From the NCBI GenBank assembly GCA_035504735.1, contig DATJRJ010000188.1, positions 1 through 26,200 on the forward strand: a stretch of 26,200 bases of DNA, written 5' to 3'. How positions within the stretch are numbered: position 1 is the stretch's first letter; the number at the start of each line of letters is the position of its first letter. The notes below the pieces were generated by a model. It searched no databases. It saw only the letters and a list, made by a program, of their open reading frames with translations, and was not told where the DNA came from. Both the position numbers and the translations under genes were made by a program. Source of the DNA: JAJPIG01 sp035504735. Lineage in GTDB: Bacteria; Desulfobacterota; Binatia; Binatales; Binataceae. Shown here piece by piece: positions 23,715 through 26,200 of this stretch.

Positions 23715-23864
23715 TTAGGGTCGAACACGACGGACTTCGCCATGCATCGGGCAGCGGCCGCGGTCGGACCTCATCAGGAGCGCGGCGCTGCCTAACGGGG
23801 CTACCAATTCTGCTGCAATCTCGCGCTCGCATCCCTCCTCCGGACATTGAAGCGTCTCTCTCAT
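23715..23864 (-). CDS. Micro-protein with CPxxxC...CPxH zinc ribbon (copy 1)
   Basis: A 49-residue protein from the ATG at 23864 with a GGGGTGATGGG sequence upstream. It has four potential zinc ligands: Cys7 and Cys12 in QCPEEGCE, and Cys38 and His41 in RCPMHGEV. The frame is open further upstream, but that part would overlap the phosphoesterase gene. It starts 31 bases after the phosphoesterase stop and is in the same orientation. The motif matches a second micro-protein at 25612-25764. No known function. It may bind zinc and act as a small DNA- or protein-binding adaptor, which is inference. Confidence 0.55.
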   Translation of the reverse strand: MRETLQCPEEGCEREIAAELVAPLGSAALLMRSDRGRCPMHGEVRRVRP

Positions 23865-23895
23865 CCCATCACCCCAGTCCCGTTTCTCGCGCCAT

Positions 23896-25230
23896 TCAAA
23901 TTCCAAGAAAATTTCGATCCGCTGGAAATTTGGTTGCCAGCGCATGCGCCTGTTTCGGATCCTGGATGACCTTATGTACGACTTCCTGAAACATTCGCAC
24001 GTCTTCGGTTTGCGACTTGAAACCCCGCACATAGGGAGCCGCGGCTGGAATCACGCTATCGTCGGGCGGCGGTGGAATTACCTGTCGCGCAATCGCCAGG
24101 TCGAGCGCATCGGTGACACTACCCACTCCACTGCGATTATCCACTTCCGATGAATAGCTATTACCGCCGAACTTCTGTCCCAGCAACTTGAGTATGGACG
24201 TATGATCCAGGGAACGTGAAAAAATCCGTGCCGCGGAGGTAAATGGAGAAATAACCAGTCCGGGAACGCGCGGACCGGTGCTGGCGAAATCCGGATAGCG
24301 GCCTTTCGGGTCCCTGGTTACGATCGGCAGCGGCTGTACGTGATCATAAAAGCCGCCGTGCTCGTCGTAGGTCACAATCATCATGGTTCTGAGCCATCGC
24401 GCCTTGCTCGAGGTGATTGCCTTGTAGGTATCCAGCAGAAGATGCTGGCCACCCAGCACCGATGACGGCCGATGGTCGTCGCTGCCCTCTCCGACATGCG
24501 GCGCGTCGGTATACTTCGGTTCTACGAATATCACTTTCGGGAATGTCGCCGCCGGCTCGAGCTTAAAGTCGATACTCAGTTGGTCGAAGCGGCGCAGATT
24601 ATCGCTCAGCGCATGCTCCGCGTACCATCGCGTCATCATCGAAAAGAATGGCAAGAATCCCTGGTGATAGATGCGCCATGGCACCTTGCGCGCCGACAGC
24701 CAGTCGTAAGCGAGCTGCTGGTCTGGGAACTTGAGCGGATCGCTGACATTGACATCGATTTCCGAGCTCCCGCTCATGGCCATCAGCCGGTTCGGCTGAG
24801 TGCCCGCCGGCAGCGGCGCGAACCAGTTATCGCAGAGGCAGAAATTTCGCGCGAAGAAATCATGAACCGGCACCACCGTCGAGTCGTAGTAGCCCATCAC
24901 GTTCGAATCGCCGCGCGCGCTTTGCACGAAGCCCTTCATCGGGTAGCGGCCGTTAGGCTGGCGCGGTCCGAGTTGCGCGGCCACGTCAGCACGTTCATGA
25001 CCTGAATCAGCGATGTTCAACTCGTGCAGCGGCACCTGCTCGTACATAAAATTGTCCGGCGGCAGGCCGGGGTTGGCGTTGGCCTGGAGCCAGGCCTGAT
25101 CGTTGCGCAGTCCATCGAGCGGCAGGCTTCCGAACGCGGGCAGGCTCAGATGGCCCAGCAGATGGTCGAACGAACGGTTCTCCATCATGACGATCACGAG
25201 GGTGTCGATCTGGTCGAGAATCGAGGCCAC
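23896..25230 (-). CDS. Phosphoesterase, phospholipase C / acid phosphatase family
   Basis: A 444-residue member of the alkaline-phosphatase-like phosphoesterase family (non-haemolytic PLC, AcpA). The N-terminus has VIVMMENRSFDHLLG, which carries the metal/nucleophile region, and later segments include AGTQPNRLMAMSG, TYDEHGGFYDHV and GPRVPGLVISPF. The usual catalytic and metal residues therefore appear present. Unlike most PLCs of this family there is no Tat or Sec signal; the protein begins directly with MASILDQIDTLVI. The start is a GTG at 25230 preceded by AGGAA, and an in-frame TGA lies just upstream, so no hidden leader can exist. The substrate could be a phospholipid or another phosphoester. 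Confidence 0.85.
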   Translation of the reverse strand: MASILDQIDTLVIVMMENRSFDHLLGHLSLPAFGSLPLDGLRNDQAWLQANANPGLPPDNFMYEQVPLHELNIADSGHERADVAAQLGPRQPNGRYPMKGFVQSARGDSNVMGYYDSTVVPVHDFFARNFCLCDNWFAPLPAGTQPNRLMAMSGSSEIDVNVSDPLKFPDQQLAYDWLSARKVPWRIYHQGFLPFFSMMTRWYAEHALSDNLRRFDQLSIDFKLEPAATFPKVIFVEPKYTDAPHVGEGSDDHRPSSVLGGQHLLLDTYKAITSSKARWLRTMMIVTYDEHGGFYDHVQPLPIVTRDPKGRYPDFASTGPRVPGLVISPFTSAARIFSRSLDHTSILKLLGQKFGGNSYSSEVDNRSGVGSVTDALDLAIARQVIPPPPDDSVIPAAAPYVRGFKSQTEDVRMFQEVVHKVIQDPKQAHALATKFPADRNFLGI

Positions 25231-25256
25231 TGGTCACTTCCTCACAGATAAAATGA

Positions 25257-25280
25257 GGGGCCGGGATTGCTCCCGGCCCC
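25257..25280 (-). promoter_or_regulatory. Strong hairpin in the phosphoesterase leader
   Basis: GGGGCCGGGA and TCCCGGCCCC pair perfectly over ten bases around a four-base loop. Read on the minus strand, the stem is followed by CTCATTTTATC and then the ribosome site of the phosphoesterase gene 27 bases before its GTG. It could be an upstream terminator or an attenuator. Confidence 0.4.
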
Positions 25281-25445
25281 CCGCCGCCTCAGCCTCCGCC
25301 TGCCCCACCGCCACATCGATGAGCGGACTGGCGCCCGCTAGCCGTCAAACTTCATGATCGGCCTGGGAGAGACCACTGGAGATGTCAGCATCGTCGCCCA
25401 GCTATAGCCCCGCGAGATGCGGGGCCATCCTGTGCATACCAGACC

Positions 25446-25558
25446 AAAAAAGGCCCCGGAGGAATTCGCACCGCCGCCCACGCGTTCACCCCACTACCTC
25501 TCCTCATCGCCCGCGTGAAACTCTTACGACCACCACCGCCTTCTCATTCCTCCGGGGC
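25446..25558 (-). ncRNA. Candidate small RNA closed by a terminator-like stem
   Basis: GCCCCGGAGGAAT occurs as a perfect 13-base inverted repeat (25453-25465 and 25546-25558) separated by 80 bases. On the minus strand the 3' arm is followed by a C and then six Ts (25451-25446), the layout of an intrinsic terminator whose stem also closes a longer structured RNA. The enclosed part contains further short pairings. No known RNA family is recognised. Confidence 0.35.
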
Positions 25559-25588
25559 ACCCCCGACCGCCGCCACCCCTTCAAACCG

Positions 25589-25607
25589 AGCGGGCCATCC
25601 GCCCGCT
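25589..25607 (-). terminator. Hairpin just after the copy-2 micro-gene
   Basis: AGCGGGC and GCCCGCT pair over seven bases around a five-base loop, four bases after the micro-gene stop. Downstream on the minus strand is CGGTTTGAAG, a weak T-stretch. Confidence 0.35.
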
Positions 25608-25611
25608 TACT

Positions 25612-25764
25612 TCAATTTTTCGGCACCACCTCGCGAAACGTGAACAAACCATGACTCGGACAGAAGCCTCGATAGAGCCGCCATACCGCCTTCAGTCTCG
25701 GGATCACGCGCAGCAGGTTGCCGGTCGATGGTGAATGACATTTCGGACAATCCACCGTGCGCAT
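25612..25764 (-). CDS. Micro-protein with CPxCH...CPxHG zinc ribbon (copy 2)
   Basis: A 50-residue protein from the ATG at 25764, with GAGGAGGCGG just upstream, one of the best ribosome sites in the window. It starts MRTVDCPKCHSPSTGNLLRV and contains GFCPSHGLFTF, so Cys6, Cys9, Cys35 and His38 can bind one zinc. The spacing between the pairs and the CPxHG element match copy 1 at 23715-23864. The basic middle (PRLKAVWRLYRG) could contact nucleic acid. It lies 33 bases after the HNH gene stop, in the same direction. A longer overlapping frame at 25607-25801 lacks these motifs and this ribosome site. Confidence 0.6.
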   Translation of the reverse strand: MRTVDCPKCHSPSTGNLLRVIPRLKAVWRLYRGFCPSHGLFTFREVVPKN

Positions 25765-25797
25765 CGTTCCGCCTCCTCACGAACGTCGTCGCAATCC

Positions 25798-26103
25798 TCA
25801 CCGCCCCTTCAGTAACATTGCGACCTCAAGAAGCGATGGTAGACGGTCGCTCTTTTTTCTGTTGTTTAGCCAATTAAGAGGCTGGAGATTCCGCAGATCA
25901 TCTGGGCCATCGGGATCAATGTGATCTATTTCCCATCCAAAGCTCGTCGTCTGACCGTAATCGCAGTAGCGCATCGGGCTTCCGTAGATATCGGACCGCC
26001 ACTCGACCGGGTCGAGACCTGGGATGGGTTGGCCGCTCTCCCAGACTGCATCCTTACGAAGGAGACGCGGAACGTCCATCAGAAAATCCTCAAACCTACT
26101 CAT
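25798..26103 (-). CDS. Small HNH endonuclease-like protein
   Basis: A 101-residue protein with a single HNH-type domain. GWEIDHIDPDGPDDLRNLQP gives the Asp60-His61 pair and Asn72, and LNNRKKSDR completes the motif with Asn80/81 and the basic tail. The front half (residues 1-45) has no recognised domain. The form matches free-standing HNH proteins of unknown role rather than a restriction or homing enzyme. The first His-flanking cysteine pair of zinc-bound HNH proteins is absent, but the core ββα-metal residues are present. The ATG at 26103 has no clear ribosome site. It is the first of the minus-strand run that ends with copy 1 of the zinc-ribbon micro-genes. Confidence 0.75.
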   Translation of the reverse strand: MSRFEDFLMDVPRLLRKDAVWESGQPIPGLDPVEWRSDIYGSPMRYCDYGQTTSFGWEIDHIDPDGPDDLRNLQPLNWLNNRKKSDRLPSLLEVAMLLKGR

Positions 26104-26159
26104 ACATTTGACCTCGGCTACACTCGTGTCTCACGAAGATCTACGTCCGGAAAGTTTTT

Positions 26160-26200
26160 ATGAATCCAATTCCTCGCCAATTCGCGGACCCGCTCGTCCG
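26160..26200 (+). CDS. Possible start of a gene leaving the window
   Basis: An ATG at 26160 behind CCGGAAAG opens a frame (MNPIPRQFADPLVR) to the window edge. It is divergent from the HNH gene. Fourteen residues are too few for any assignment, and the call rests mainly on the ribosome-site-like sequence and position. Confidence 0.3.
   Translation, partial: MNPIPRQFADPLV

Larger units (their letters stand above)
25231..25611. other. 381-base non-coding stretch with several hairpins
   Basis: I see no convincing gene in this interval. An open frame at 25382-25654 on the plus strand is proline/arginine/threonine rich with no family likeness. Instead there are four hairpin-forming repeats: 25257-25280, 25407-25425 (GCCCCGC and GCGGGGC around five bases), 25453-25558, and 25589-25607. 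The minus strand is G-rich. Confidence 0.6.

Noticed and set aside
25382..25654. 90-codon plus-strand frame in the non-coding stretch
   Set aside because: Low-complexity Pro/Arg/Thr translation, poor start context, overlaps the minus-strand micro-gene with its strong ribosome site.
25798..26103. HNH, zinc-ribbon and phosphoesterase genes as an anti-phage defence island
   Set aside because: No sensor, ATPase or toxin-antitoxin partner is present, and the HNH protein is a lone small domain. The grouping alone does not justify a defence claim.

Overview
This 26.2 kb window is high-GC, densely coding bacterial chromosome with ordinary housekeeping and accessory metabolic genes. No phage, plasmid, CRISPR or secretion cluster is visible, and there is no rRNA or tRNA gene. 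The mix of SDR oxidoreductases, an HpaB-type flavin monooxygenase, a VOC protein, a GST, an APH-type kinase and a lutBCA lactate-oxidation cluster resembles gene-rich uncultivated soil bacteria (Binatota, deltaproteobacteria-like or acidobacteria-like lineages). That placement is inference; nothing here fixes the taxon.

Layout. (1) 1-1850: the start of a lipoprotein on the minus strand that leaves the window, a likely transposase remnant, and an APC permease resembling plant polyamine transporters (+). (2) 1868-4419, minus: a compact SDR / LMW protein tyrosine phosphatase / CoA-binding protein group, then a Nudix hydrolase. (3) 4548-12763, minus: a second APC permease, an SDR, a threonine aldolase coupled to a CbbQ/NorQ-type AAA+ ATPase, cysteinyl-tRNA synthetase of a divergent type, a DCC-family protein, a free-standing LeuA-type regulatory domain behind a near-consensus promoter, FabG and ErpA. 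(4) 12887-18454, plus: queG, a SirB1/transglutaminase-like TPR protein, lutB-lutC-lutA, and a VOC protein with a promoter and palindromic operator candidate. (5) 18525-20601, minus: a small coiled-coil protein, an APH-family kinase carrying two long perfect palindromes inside its coding sequence, and a GST. (6) 20718-23697, plus: a membrane zinc-ribbon/TPR protein ending in a tandem duplicated domain, then an HpaB-type monooxygenase. (7) 23715-26103, minus: HNH protein, 50-residue zinc-ribbon protein, a 381-base non-coding stretch rich in hairpins with a possible small RNA, a phosphoesterase/phospholipase C-like enzyme, and a second 49-residue zinc-ribbon protein.

How the genes work together: lutABC products should form a lactate-oxidising iron-sulfur complex. 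ErpA could supply clusters to Fe-S proteins such as QueG and LutA/LutB. The SDR, phosphatase and CoA-binding genes are packed tightly enough to be co-translated. No single block looks like a complete new system. The best leads are the palindromes inside the kinase gene, the free-standing LeuA domain, the duplicated C-terminal domain in the TPR protein, and the micro-gene plus structured non-coding region around the phosphoesterase.
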